From CAWHQZ01 sp963831645 (GTDB taxonomy: Bacteria; Pseudomonadota; Alphaproteobacteria; Rhizobiales; Aestuariivirgaceae), in the NCBI GenBank assembly GCA_963831645.1, contig CAWHQZ010000015.1, forward strand, positions 1 to 23,667: a stretch of 23,667 nucleotides of DNA. Reading direction: 5' to 3'. The position numbers and the translations under genes were made by a program. Under the pieces are notes generated by a model. It was not told the DNA's origin and made no database searches. It saw only the letters and a list, made by a program, of their open reading frames with translations. Below, piece after piece: positions 1 through 7,681 of this stretch; within the stretch, counting starts at the first letter, position 1; each line of letters begins with the position of its first letter.

Positions 1-2
1 CG

Positions 3-320
3 AATAAGATTGTGCTCATTCGAACTGCTCACTGTTTCAAAGCACTCTTTGAGCGGCTCGACTACGCACCCGGCATGCCGCGGCGCGAGATCAATTGGCA
101 CAAGCTGATGCCCGAGCAGTACGATGCCTACACCGACACGGTCCGGCGAGCGAGCCAGGCATCAGCTCGGCCGCAAAATCCGTGGCTGGGCCAGCGCGGA
201 CGACGATGAGAAGCTGAAGCGGATACGCAGTACGAGGCTCGTGAGTTCGCCCGCAAGAAGGTGATGGCGCGCTATCCTGAATTCAGTAGACAGCCAGCGG
301 CAGAGGCTCAGCCCGAATAA
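3..320 (+). pseudogene. Frameshifted hypothetical protein (5' end off the window)
   Basis: I do not recognise this protein. The reading starts in frame with position 3 (open from the window edge) and encodes a segment containing REINWHKLMPEQYDAYTD. After about position 160 the coding-like reading moves to another frame (GRKIRGWASADDDEKL), and after about 221 to a third (QYEAREFARKKVMARYPEF), ending at TAA 318-320. The three segments have a consistent charged, helical composition and join without gaps, so one gene with two single-base shifts is the simplest reading. It converges on the ClpP-like pseudogene and overlaps its end. It could be decayed or could reflect indel errors in the sequence. 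No function is proposed. Confidence 0.4.
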
Positions 321-690
321 TTGGCCGACTGGCTCGCCGCAGATCTGACCCGCCTGTGCATCTCCCTGCCCTTGAGGACGAGAGCCTTCTTGGTGAGGCC
401 GCCCTTGGCGATGATCCACTCCCGCACCTTCAGGGGGTAGGCACGCAGTACCCACCCGGTTGCCCACTTGCTGTCTTCGTCGTCTGACCTTCCGGTGTTC
501 GGGTCGTACGGGGCATGGAATATCAGCACGGCCTGCCGGTCGACGCAGTAAAGCGACCGGGACAAGTACAGGGTGCAGGCGGAAGCGCAGAAGCCCTTGA
601 TGATGACCGGCCGGTACTGATGACCCGCCAGCTAGACTTTATCGAGATACTCTTCCAGCATGCCGCCGTCGTTGTCCTTATGATGATGGG
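308..690 (-). pseudogene. ClpP/crotonase-like protein interrupted by an in-frame TAG
   Basis: Read on the minus strand, a segment GGMLEEYLDKV is followed by a TAG (632-634). The same frame then continues as PVIIKGFCASACTLYLSRS and RQAVLIFHAPYDPNTG and ends at TGA 308-310. The pattern of a GG(G/M) strand, then PV.I.GFCASACT with its serine, then an .FH..YDP.TG segment, is that of small ClpP/crotonase-fold proteins common in rhizobia, often annotated as hypothetical periplasmic proteins. The serine in CASACT is the expected nucleophile position. Both halves are in one frame, so the break is a nonsense codon and not an indel. Translation could restart at 565 but would then lack the N-terminal half of the fold. 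The true N-terminus is unclear. Family assignment is from motif memory only. Confidence 0.5.
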
Positions 691-819
691 CCGCGCGGGC
701 CGCCGAGGCCTCGAAGCCGGCCGGGCGTGATACTCCACATTCGAGAGGCTGCCACCGACAATTGGCGCCGCCCAGGTTTTCGCACAGACTGTGAAGGCTG
801 CCGCGCGGCTTCAAGATTT

Positions 820-930
820 TTACAAGGCGGAGCCCGCGACGTAGCTGATCAGCCGATTGATGAGATAGGCTTCCTTGATGCGCGTGCGCGTTTCCTCGTT
901 GTGCAGAAGATTACGGATACGTGGGGCCAT
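820..930 (-). CDS. Small unrecognised ORF, 36 aa
   Basis: An ATG at 930 opens a short basic reading frame (MAPRIRNLLHNEETRTRIKE then AYLINRLISYV) that stops at TAA 820-822. The start resembles small phage-associated or rhizobial proteins in which a similar N-terminus is followed by a longer C-terminal part. Here the frame closes early, so this may be the truncated N-terminus of such a gene. It lies between the ClpP-like pseudogene and the zinc-ribbon gene, all on the minus strand. No function is claimed. Confidence 0.3.
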   Translation of the reverse strand: MAPRIRNLLHNEETRTRIKEAYLINRLISYVAGSAL

Positions 931-1035
931 GGTTCACTGTTTTCCACAGGGGTGTCCAATTTTGAACAGACGCCGACATCGGACATGGAGCTTACTGACC
1001 TTTCGCTAGTGCGTATGCGTGTTGCCGGGGCCTAC

Positions 1036-1407
1036 TCAGGAATAGCCACGAACGGCGTAAAACCGAGGGCCCGGATGGAGCTTGGGTCCCCTCGCAAGCT
1101 TTGTCCGGGCCTCCTCACTGCCGACAGTCCGATTTCTTGTGTCGTCCAAAGGTCGCTTGTGGATCGGGTACCAGATATCGGTGTTTCGAGCGCCGCACTT
1201 TGAGCATCTGAACCGTCGCTCGAGCCCGGGTATTGGCTCAGCATCTCGGAAGGGAAACTTCGACGGCGTCTCGTAGAGATGGCGATGGCAGCTGCTGCAC
1301 ATGAGCTCGAGCAGTCTACCTTCCCACTTCAGGTCGCCGATCGTGACGGGACGGGTGTCATGGTTCAAACCTAAGCCATGGCAAACCGCGCGAGGCTCAG
1401 GAAGCAT
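1036..1407 (-). CDS. Zinc-ribbon hypothetical protein
   Basis: This 123-aa reading frame has two CxxC pairs (C37/C40 in LMCSSCHRH and C68/C71 in RCSKCGARN) about 28 residues apart, the spacing of a zinc ribbon. A TIGDL motif lies before the first pair. This architecture (TIGDL, CSSCH, RRFRCxxCG) occurs in many small uncharacterised proteins of rhizobia. The start is uncertain: 1407 is the longest option, but the conserved part only begins near residue 20. The C-terminal 35 residues after the second pair look unconserved. Zinc binding is an inference from the cysteines; the role is unknown. It is the last gene before the left attachment repeat. Confidence 0.5.
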   Translation of the reverse strand: MLPEPRAVCHGLGLNHDTRPVTIGDLKWEGRLLELMCSSCHRHLYETPSKFPFRDAEPIPGLERRFRCSKCGARNTDIWYPIHKRPLDDTRNRTVGSEEARTKLARGPKLHPGPRFYAVRGYS

Positions 1408-1500
1408 GCCTGAAATCCCCTCTGGCGGCCAGGTGGTTGCAGGCAGACCTCAAACAAGCACACATGACCATGATTGTAGATTACTAGACTAATTGTTTTG

Positions 1501-1559
1501 ATTGGTGCCCCTGGCCGAACTCGAACCAGCACGCCCTTGCGGGCAACAGATTTTAGTCT
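1501..1559 (-). repeat. Left attachment repeat: truncated 3' half of tRNA-Leu
   Basis: These 59 bases repeat 13922-13981 with one mismatch (position 1518, A for G) and one missing base after the TTTT run. The copy covers the CCA end, acceptor 3' strand, T arm, variable arm and anticodon 3' strand of tRNA-Leu(CAA), then diverges inside the anticodon arm. It cannot make a functional tRNA. A 3'-half tRNA duplicate in the same orientation as an intact copy 12.4 kb away is the classic footprint of tyrosine-recombinase integration. Confidence 0.9.
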
Positions 1560-1882
1560 TATAATTCATGTTTTATGTCAGTCTCTTAGTTGTAATTAGT
1601 CTCTGGCTAGTCGCAGGTCAAAATGCTCGTTTCCAAGAGGTAGATGCTTAGCCTTTTTGGTTGGTAGTGGCCACATTTGATAACGTCAGGGGATCGGATA
1701 TCGCGTCGTCTCGGTGCGGGTGTAAGGTGTAAAAGCGTTAGCCGGAGTTGGAGACAGAGCGGACATACCGCGGATTTTGCGGGGCGGCCGCAAGTGGGAA
1801 ACGATTTGATATCGGCTGCTCGCGCCGTGACCTGGTGCGCAGGCGGTCAATCGACCGTCTGATCGCACGCTCACACTTCAAC
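1560..1882. other. Non-coding stretch at the island's left end
   Basis: I see no convincing gene here. The part next to the attachment repeat (1560-1680) is noticeably AT-richer than its surroundings. A small hairpin (arms 1841-1848 and 1853-1860, one G-T pair, loop aatc) lies just downstream of the kinase gene on the minus strand. It has no T tract, so it is at best a weak terminator. Confidence 0.4.
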
Positions 1883-3489
1883 TCAGGGCCTTACCGCAGG
1901 CAATAGGACGTTAAGACCCGTGCCATGATCCAATTCGGATGAAGCCCAAAGCCGACCGTCATGGGCTTCGATGATCGAACGGCAAAGGGAAAGTCCCATA
2001 CCCATGCCTTGCGATTTGGTTGTGAAAAATAAATCGAATATGCGGTCCATGTTTTTCTGATCGATACCCGTTCCAGAAGTCTTCTACCAACACCAGCACC
2101 CCGTCGGGCTCGTGAAATTCCGTTTTTAGCCGCAGCATCCGTGGGCGATTCGTTACGGAGTTCATGGCTTCGAGAGCATTCATAATCAAATTGAGGATGA
2201 CCTGCTGCAATTGAACTCCATTGCCTCTGACATCCGGCAGCTTGTCATTCAGGTCGGTGTGGACCGACACTTGGTACGCCCGCAGCTCCCCGAGCACGAG
2301 CACTAGCACATCGCGAATGAGCTTGTTGATATCGAGCGGGATCTTTTCTCGGTCCACGTCCTTGAACATCGCCTTTATGCTTGTGATCACCTCAGCAGCA
2401 CGATGACCGTCACTGACAATGCGCTTCACGGCCGCCTGCGCTTCGCTGAGGTCCGGTGTCGCATTTGCGAGGAAGCGCGAAGCCGCATTGCCGTTTGTCA
2501 CGATCGCTGCCAGTGGCTGGTTCACCTCGTGAGCGATCGAGGCGGTCAGCTCGCCTAGGGTTGTCACGCGCGTGACATGCGCGAGCTCTGTCCGAGCTTT
2601 GTGCAGGTCTTCCTCGGCCCGTTTGGCTGTGGTGACGTCCATCAGCGCCCCATGGAATTCCAGCTGGCCTGCTTCGTCTCGGACCGCATGAGCGACGACA
2701 TGAATATTTCTGACAGACCCATCTGGCATCAGCAATCGATGTTCAAGATCGAAATCCCCCCCGTCGCGGGATGCGCGGTCGAATGTCGATTTTACGAGAA
2801 CAAGATCTTCTGGATGGACGCGTTGAAGGACCATCTCGACAGTGGTGGAAAGCGCCTTGTCGTATCCAAAAATTCTGAAGCTCTCCTCTGACCAGAAGAT
2901 TTCTCCGCTGGAGACATTCCAGCCGAAGCTGCCGGTGCCGCTCAATCTCTGCGCTTTAGTCAAATAGAGCCTCGCTGCTCCTTAATTCTGCTGTCCGCTC
3001 TAGAACCTTGAGTTCGAGTTCATTGCTCGCTTGCAGTGACTTCAGATCGGCCTGCAGCACTTCGCGACATTGGAGCAGCAATTTCCTGTAAAGCTCACTG
3101 TAACCATTTGGCCTGCTGTCTAGAACACAGATGGTCCCAAAGATGTCGCCATTAGGCCAAGCCACCGGAAAGCCCATGTACGAGATCATTCCCAACTTGA
3201 TGTCGGGATTGGCTTTCCATTCCTGATCCGCCAGAGCGTTGGGAACGCGCAGAAGCTCGCGGGTTTTCATCACCGTCTCGCAATACAGTCCGGTGTTCAG
3301 GCAGGCGAGTTCGTCCCTCTCGTACGGATTCCCCTCCGACTCGCTGGAAACAAAAACCTTTATGTTCGGGTGTTCCGCCTTCATAATTAAAGCAGAGGGG
3401 ACGTGTAAGATCTCAGCAAGAAGGTCGACAATTTCTTGCCATTTCTGAATGGTCGGGGAGGGTACTTGGATGACCTCTAGGGCATTCAT
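1883..3489 (-). pseudogene. GAF-PAS sensor histidine kinase, two frameshifts
   Basis: Joined across two single-base shifts, this gene encodes about 534 residues. The first part (3489-2956) is a GAF domain (FPVAWPNGDIFGTICVLD) and a linker ending LERTAELRSSEAL. It continues after one surplus T in a TTT run (plus-strand 2962-2964) as a PAS domain (SGTGSFGWNVSSGEIFWSEE). A HisKA box follows with the phospho-acceptor in ASIAHEVNQPLAAI, then the N box (LQQVILNLIMNALEAM). A second surplus base (plus-strand AA at 2076-2077) breaks the G1 box. Corrected, it reads VEDSGTGIDQ, then FFTTKSQGMGMGLSLCRSII and a stop at 1883-1885. The gene is predicted to be a soluble sensor kinase autophosphorylating on His. 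No partner response regulator is intact nearby, although a receiver-domain fragment lies at 6087-6300. Both shifts look like homopolymer indels, so the gene may be intact in reality. Confidence 0.8.
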
Positions 3490-3623
3490 GCTTCATCATC
3501 TCCGTAGGTTGCAGGCGACCGGCCGAAAGTTAAACGCCGCCCAATCTTGAATCGCCGCTCAAGTGACGAGCGGTACTATTTACGGCTGCTTCTGGATGGA
3601 AAGCTGACAGTCTCGCGGAGCTA

Positions 3624-3644
3624 ATGCACAGCCAACTCTGACCC
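3624..3644. repeat. 21-bp direct repeat, copy 1
   Basis: The sequence here matches 6304-6324 in the same orientation with a single mismatch (C/G at the thirteenth base). It lies just downstream of the adenylate cyclase gene. The two copies bracket the cyclase and the cluster of gene tails, about 2.7 kb. It may be a dispersed intergenic motif and not a transposition footprint. Confidence 0.6.
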
Positions 3645-3746
3645 ACTCCGACCAACAGCGCAGGGTCCCTATTCCCGCTACAGAAAAGCAGGAAGAGATG
3701 CCCGGCAGGTTCAGGATGTTTGCAGCATACACTGATGGTTCCGGTT

Positions 3747-5486
3747 TCATTCCGGCAGTCCGGCTATTCGCAGTCCTTCTGCGAGTCTGGTCAAATGTTC
3801 CGGTCTCCGGAAGGGTTGCATGTCCTTGAGGTTGGAAATCCGCAGCGCTGGATTGAGCTGACGCAAGCGCACCATGGCTTTCTCCGCTTGCGCTAGCTTC
3901 CCCGCGAGAGCACCGCTGGCCGCGGCGACGCATGTCCCGACAAAAAAATTCGATCGCTCCTGCACGGCCTTTTCTGCCCACGATAATGCCTGGTCAGGGC
4001 GGCCAGCGAAGAGGTGAGCGGCTGCGATGGCGATTTCCATGGCGAACATCTGGGGATCCTGTGGACTAAGACGCATGGCGCGAGCGACGTGTTCGATTGC
4101 GACCTCCAGCTCACCGAGCAAAATTCTCGCAAAGCCGCTGGAGAGCCATGCCCATGCCAGGTTCGGATTGAGCACCAGAGCCCGATCGATCAAGGCGGCA
4201 CCGTCGTCGACGTCGCCAACGACAATGACAAGTGCGTTTCCCGCCGCAGAGAGCGCAACGGCATCCTCCTTGTCCAGTTCTCCAGCCCGCCGTGCCAGCC
4301 GTTCGGCATCAGCGATCTCCTGCCCGCGATCGATTACCCAAGCAAAACCGACGCGTTGTGCGTAGCAGCGTGCAGCCATGCCAAAGGCTGAAGCGAAATT
4401 GGGATCGAGTTCAATAGCTCGCTTGAAGTGTGACAACGCCTCGCTGTTACCTTCTCGGGTCCACTGATGAACTCCTGCTAGGCCACGCAAATAGTGGTCA
4501 TATGCGTCTAAACTCTCAGTTGGCTTGCGCTTGGCCCGTTCAATCTCGGCTTGTTCCAACTTGGGTCCGATGACGCCCACCACGCTCGCGGTCACCCGAT
4601 CCTGCAGATCGAAGATGTTCGCTAGTTCTCCGTCAAAACGATCTGCCCAGATATGAGCACCTGTCGAGACATCGATGAGTTGCCCTGTGATACGCACTGT
4701 GTTGCCCGCCTTGCGCACGCTGCCTTCAAGCACATAGCGTACCCCAAGGTCGACCGCTCGCTCCTTGTATGCGAAACTCGAATTGCGCGCGATCACGAAC
4801 AGCCAACGTATGCGCGACAACGCCGTAATGATCTCTTCCACCATGCCACCTGCGAAGTATTCCTGCTCGGGGTCGCCACTCATATTCTGAAAAGGCAGGA
4901 CCGCAATCGACGGCTTGTCGGGGGGCGCCAATGCCGCTGCTGCCTGCGTGGCATTTCCGCTGAGCCGCACCCGATAGACCCGCACAGGCCGCGCGATGTT
5001 CTTCAGCTGCTGCTCGCCTGCATCGTCGAAGGTGAGGTCGAGCTTGTCGCGCACTTGGTCGCGGACACCAAGGCTCACGCAGATACCGCCCGGCTCGGAC
5101 AATGTTTCAAGTCGCGCGGCGACATTCACGCCGTCACCATGGATATCCTCGCCGTCGATGATCACGTCGCCGACGTTGATACCCACGCGATATTCGATCC
5201 GCTTCTCCTCCGGCGTTTCGGCGTTGTGTTCGACCATCTGGCGCTGGACTTCAACGGCACAGCGCACTGCGTCCACGACACTCAGGAATTGAACCAGCAA
5301 GCCATCGCCCGCAGTCTTGACGATCCGCCCGCGATGTTCATTGATCTTGGGATCGACGAGGGTACGCCGAATTGCCTTCAACTGTGCGAGCGTTCCCTCC
5401 TCGTCAACGCCCACCAGGTGGCTATAGCCTGCGACATCAGCGGCAAGGATCGCTGAGAGCTTACGTTCGACACGCTGCTCGACTAT
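3747..5486 (-). CDS. Class III adenylate/guanylate cyclase with TolB-like and TPR regions; ATA at expected start
   Basis: The predicted product makes cAMP (or cGMP) from the nucleotide triphosphate. The cyclase domain occupies about residues 8-175, with metal-binding aspartates in SAILAADVAGYS (D17) and KTAGDGLL (D61). It is followed by a TolB-like N-terminal region (IAVLPFQNMSGDPEQEYFA) and C-terminal TPR-like helices. This architecture is abundant in rhizobia. Homologues begin a few residues before VERKLSAILAADVAGYS. In this frame the codon at that point (plus-strand 5484-5486) is ATA, preceded by a good ribosome-binding sequence (gggaggag). The frame upstream is open to a stop near 5580 but has no ATG, GTG or TTG. 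The first standard start, GTG at 5414, would delete the first metal-binding Asp and make a dead enzyme. The start is either mutated (ATG to ATA) or a rare initiation codon. Length is about 579 aa from 5486. Confidence 0.8.
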   Translation of the reverse strand: MVEQRVERKLSAILAADVAGYSHLVGVDEEGTLAQLKAIRRTLVDPKINEHRGRIVKTAGDGLLVQFLSVVDAVRCAVEVQRQMVEHNAETPEEKRIEYRVGINVGDVIIDGEDIHGDGVNVAARLETLSEPGGICVSLGVRDQVRDKLDLTFDDAGEQQLKNIARPVRVYRVRLSGNATQAAAALAPPDKPSIAVLPFQNMSGDPEQEYFAGGMVEEIITALSRIRWLFVIARNSSFAYKERAVDLGVRYVLEGSVRKAGNTVRITGQLIDVSTGAHIWADRFDGELANIFDLQDRVTASVVGVIGPKLEQAEIERAKRKPTESLDAYDHYLRGLAGVHQWTREGNSEALSHFKRAIELDPNFASAFGMAARCYAQRVGFAWVIDRGQEIADAERLARRAGELDKEDAVALSAAGNALVIVVGDVDDGAALIDRALVLNPNLAWAWLSSGFARILLGELEVAIEHVARAMRLSPQDPQMFAMEIAIAAAHLFAGRPDQALSWAEKAVQERSNFFVGTCVAAASGALAGKLAQAEKAMVRLRQLNPALRISNLKDMQPFRRPEHLTRLAEGLRIAGLPE

Positions 5487-5539
5487 CGCCCTCTCCTCCC
5501 GGTCAGTAGCTAGAAGATCGAGATCCCGCCCGAGGCGGA

Positions 5540-5644
5540 GCCTGGGCCGCCAAGCTCGTGAACATCATGGATGCTCTCATGAGGAGTCTGAAGGAAGCGC
5601 CGGCGGCCGTCAAAGAAGCACGCCACCCGGTGATAGCTTTTTAA
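5540..5644 (+). pseudogene. C-terminal gene tail, possibly Ku
   Basis: A plus-strand frame reads WAAKLVNIMDALMRSLKEAP and then a basic tail to TAA 5642-5644. The VN(I/L)MDAL(x)RSL motif resembles the extreme C-terminus of bacterial Ku (end-joining protein), which in rhizobia ends with VVNLMDAL.xSL followed by a basic tail. Nothing of the Ku core is present upstream, because the region is occupied by the antisense 5' end of the cyclase gene. It is therefore a decayed 3' remnant at best. The assignment rests on a motif of roughly ten residues and is uncertain. Confidence 0.4.
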
Positions 5645-5672
5645 GCTCTCTTTGCCTCGGCCCGAAAGGTAA

Positions 5673-5768
5673 TTACTCCACCTTGTACATCAGAGGTTCG
5701 CCCTCGTTGTTGACCTGAATGACCAGCAGCTCCATCGGCTCCGTCGCGCTCACATTGCTGGCCTGCAT
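5673..5768 (-). pseudogene. C-terminal gene tail, unknown (cupin-like ending)
   Basis: A minus-strand frame of 31 residues (MQASNVSATEPMELLVIQVN then NEGEPLMYKVE) ends at TAA 5673-5675 and is closed upstream by a TAA about seven codons before the ATG. Alternating hydrophobic strands and the sequence ATEPMELLVIQV look like the last beta strands of a cupin-type domain. Without the metal-binding half this cannot be confirmed. It is one of three gene endings packed between 5540 and 6300. Confidence 0.3.
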
Positions 5769-5855
5769 GCCGATGGGTCAGGCTTACCGGACCTCGCATG
5801 GGAACCTCCCTTTCAGTTGTTCAAACTACCATCTTATCGCTGCGGTTCAGCAACC

Positions 5856-5897
5856 CCACAAAATAAACGAGCGCCCAGTCGGGGAGCCGAGCGCTCG
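5856..5897 (-). terminator. Possible Rho-independent terminator (minus strand)
   Basis: On the minus strand the arms CGAGCGC and GCGCTCG (plus 5891-5897 and 5868-5874) form a perfect 7-bp stem. The stem is followed at once by the T-rich run TTTATTTTG. The loop is long (16 nt), which weakens the call. It would end transcription coming leftward from the receiver-domain fragment. The rest of 5780-6080 shows nothing I recognise. Confidence 0.4.
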
Positions 5898-6086
5898 GTG
5901 CGTTTAACGCTGTGCGTCGGGAGGGGAAAGCCGACGCGTACGGCAATCAGCGGTCAGATTAGCGGGGGCAGTCGGACCGCCCTTAACGACAGCCTGTACT
6001 GAAAGTTAACTATGCACACCGCGAGCGGGAGTAAAAGCTATACCTAAGGATACGCCGGGTATACGTGCGTCACCCTGGGCTCTGGG

Positions 6087-6300
6087 CTAGCAGTCAGCAG
6101 TCGCAGATCTCAAGGCCCGGTTGAGACAGCCGATAGAGAGCTCCTCGTCGAAGGGTCTGCTGAAGAAGCCGAACGCTCCAGCCTTCTGGGCGCGCCCGCG
6201 GACACGTTCTTCGGGAGACGCCGTTTCCGGCTCCACGGGGAAAGCAAACTCTGCCGCCGCTCCAGTGAACAGCCGACTTTGCCGGCCCGATAGACCACAG
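6087..6300 (-). pseudogene. Response-regulator receiver domain, C-terminal fragment
   Basis: A minus-strand frame reads EERVRGRAQKAGAFGFFSRP and then FDEELSIGCLNRALRSA, ending at TAG 6087-6089. The spacing R.RA.KAGA.GF..(K/R)PFD is the beta5-alpha5 end of a CheY/FixJ-type receiver domain. The conserved lysine before P-F is Arg here. No phospho-acceptor Asp and no ATG are visible upstream; the frame fades into the repeat at 6304. It is therefore a 3' fragment, possibly of a regulator once paired with the GAF-PAS kinase 2.6 kb away. Confidence 0.55.
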
Positions 6301-6303
6301 TGG

Positions 6304-6324
6304 ATGCACAGCCAAGTCTGACCC
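6304..6324. repeat. 21-bp direct repeat, copy 2
   Basis: This is the partner of 3624-3644 with one mismatch. It lies between the receiver-domain fragment and the DUF3631 gene. Confidence 0.6.
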
Positions 6325-6363
6325 CCGCAGCGGACCTCGCCGAGGAGGTGTCTAGCCCGTCAG

Positions 6364-7508
6364 GTGGAAGTCCTCGCTAGACCATCGCTAGACCAAATTT
6401 ACTGCGTCTCCCTTTCGCACAATGCCTTCCATCAGCACGGCTGCGTATACGCCAGCTGCGCCACCACGTTTCGCCGCCATCTCGCCCTGCCTGACGGCGC
6501 GGCTGAAGTCATGGCGCTATGGGTCGTGCACACACATGCATTTGAGGCGTGGACACACAGCCCCCGGCTGCTTTTCACATCACCTGAACCAGGATGCGGC
6601 AAGACAGTAGCGATGAGACTACTAAGCTATCTATGTGGGAATGCTGACTACTTCACAATCGTAAGTGAAGCTGCTCTTCTCCGCCATATGGATGAACACA
6701 AAGCGCGACCGCATACGCTATTGATCTATTGATCGACGAGGCGGATACGTTCTTCGCCGATAAGCCCAGGTTGAAGAACATACTTAATACGAGCTACGAG
6801 CGTGGCAGCGCCCTGCTTAGTGTGCCGATTGAAAGCGGAGGGTGGCAGCCGAAATCCTTCCTCCTCCGCGCCCCGGTCGCAATTGCTGGCATCGGGCGTG
6901 TTTGGACGTGGTCAGCACTCTGTGATCGAGCGATTGAGATAAAGATGCGTAAGCGGCGGCCAGGCGAGCACACGGAGCCCATCCGAGCCGAGCACGAGAG
7001 AGAATTTGCGAAGCTATCGGAGCGGACGGCGCAATGGGCTAGGGAGAATGGGGACACACTCCGCAATGCAACGCCGCGCATGCCGCCTGGCGTGACCAAT
7101 CGCGACGCCGACAAATGGCGGCCCCTGGTCTCAATCGCGGATATTGCGAGGGGCAAATGGCCCGATATCGCGCGGAAGGTGTGTCAGGCCTTTGTAGGCC
7201 AAGGGCGGCCCAGCGTGTCGAACGGCTTAGCGCTGATAACGGCGTGCGTCGCCATCTTCGATGCCCAGGAACGCGATGAGTTTTTTACCGAAGACTTGCT
7301 GAAGGAGCTCAACGGTTTGCCGGAACAGCCATGGGCTGGCTATGGAGGCTCCCAGCTTGACGGTCACGCGCTGTCCCGGCTCCTGCGGCCCTACGAGATC
7401 GAGCCCGACCGTATGTCCATTAGTGGCGTTCAACGGCGGGGGTATCGACGCTCACAATTCAAGGAGGCACTTGCGGCGTGGGGCGAAGTCGAAAGCGAGG
7501 CGGCCTAA
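6364..7508 (+). pseudogene. DUF3631 P-loop ATPase, split by an 8-bp tandem duplication
   Basis: The first part (GTG 6364 to TGA 6732) holds MALWVVHTHAFEAW and the Walker A loop SPEPGCGKT. The second part (6729-7508) resumes at IDEADTFFADKPRLKNILN. It then carries the family's APVAIAGIGR, the D.W.PLVSIAD box and the C-terminal LLRPYEIEPDRM region. The break lies exactly in Walker B. The octamer ctattgat is present twice in tandem (6718-6725 and 6726-6733). Removing one copy restores LLIDEAD and a single 378-aa protein. DUF3631 proteins occur on plasmids, phages and integrated elements and are thought to act in replication or DNA transactions; their activity is unproven. As it stands, TGA and TTG overlap (ttga, 6729-6732), so coupled translation of two halves is formally possible. 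Confidence 0.8.
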
Positions 7509-7509
7509 A

Positions 7510-7640
7510 CTAGACGGGGTAGACGGCCTTATCAGGCAAGGGGGGACGGTTCCCAGAGACCAATATCACACAATTTTTCTCTATTGGCGTCATGCGCACG
7601 CTTTGAGACCATATCCTTTGGACCCGTCTGGGTCGTCTAG
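7510..7640. repeat. Inverted repeat downstream of the DUF3631 gene
   Basis: Arms 7510-7526 and 7624-7640 are 17 nt each and pair at 13 positions (ctagacg and agacgg blocks flanking a 4-base mismatch). They enclose about 100 bp of non-coding sequence between the ATPase gene and the convergent AlbA_2 gene. A shared bidirectional transcription-end structure is possible, but neither side has a T tract. Confidence 0.4.
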
Positions 7641-7681
7641 TCTCGGCTTCGATGCGGCCTCCCGGCACTCATAGTTCATTC

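Noticed and set aside
1501..1559. A second tRNA-Leu gene
   Set aside because: Only the 3' half is present; there is no D arm or 5' acceptor strand, and the sequence diverges in the anticodon arm.
1883..3489. Two separate genes (GAF protein and PAS kinase) with overlapping stop and start
   Set aside because: Removing one T joins SEAL to LTKAQRLSGTGSFGW, the normal linker in GAF-PAS kinases, so one frameshifted gene is more likely.
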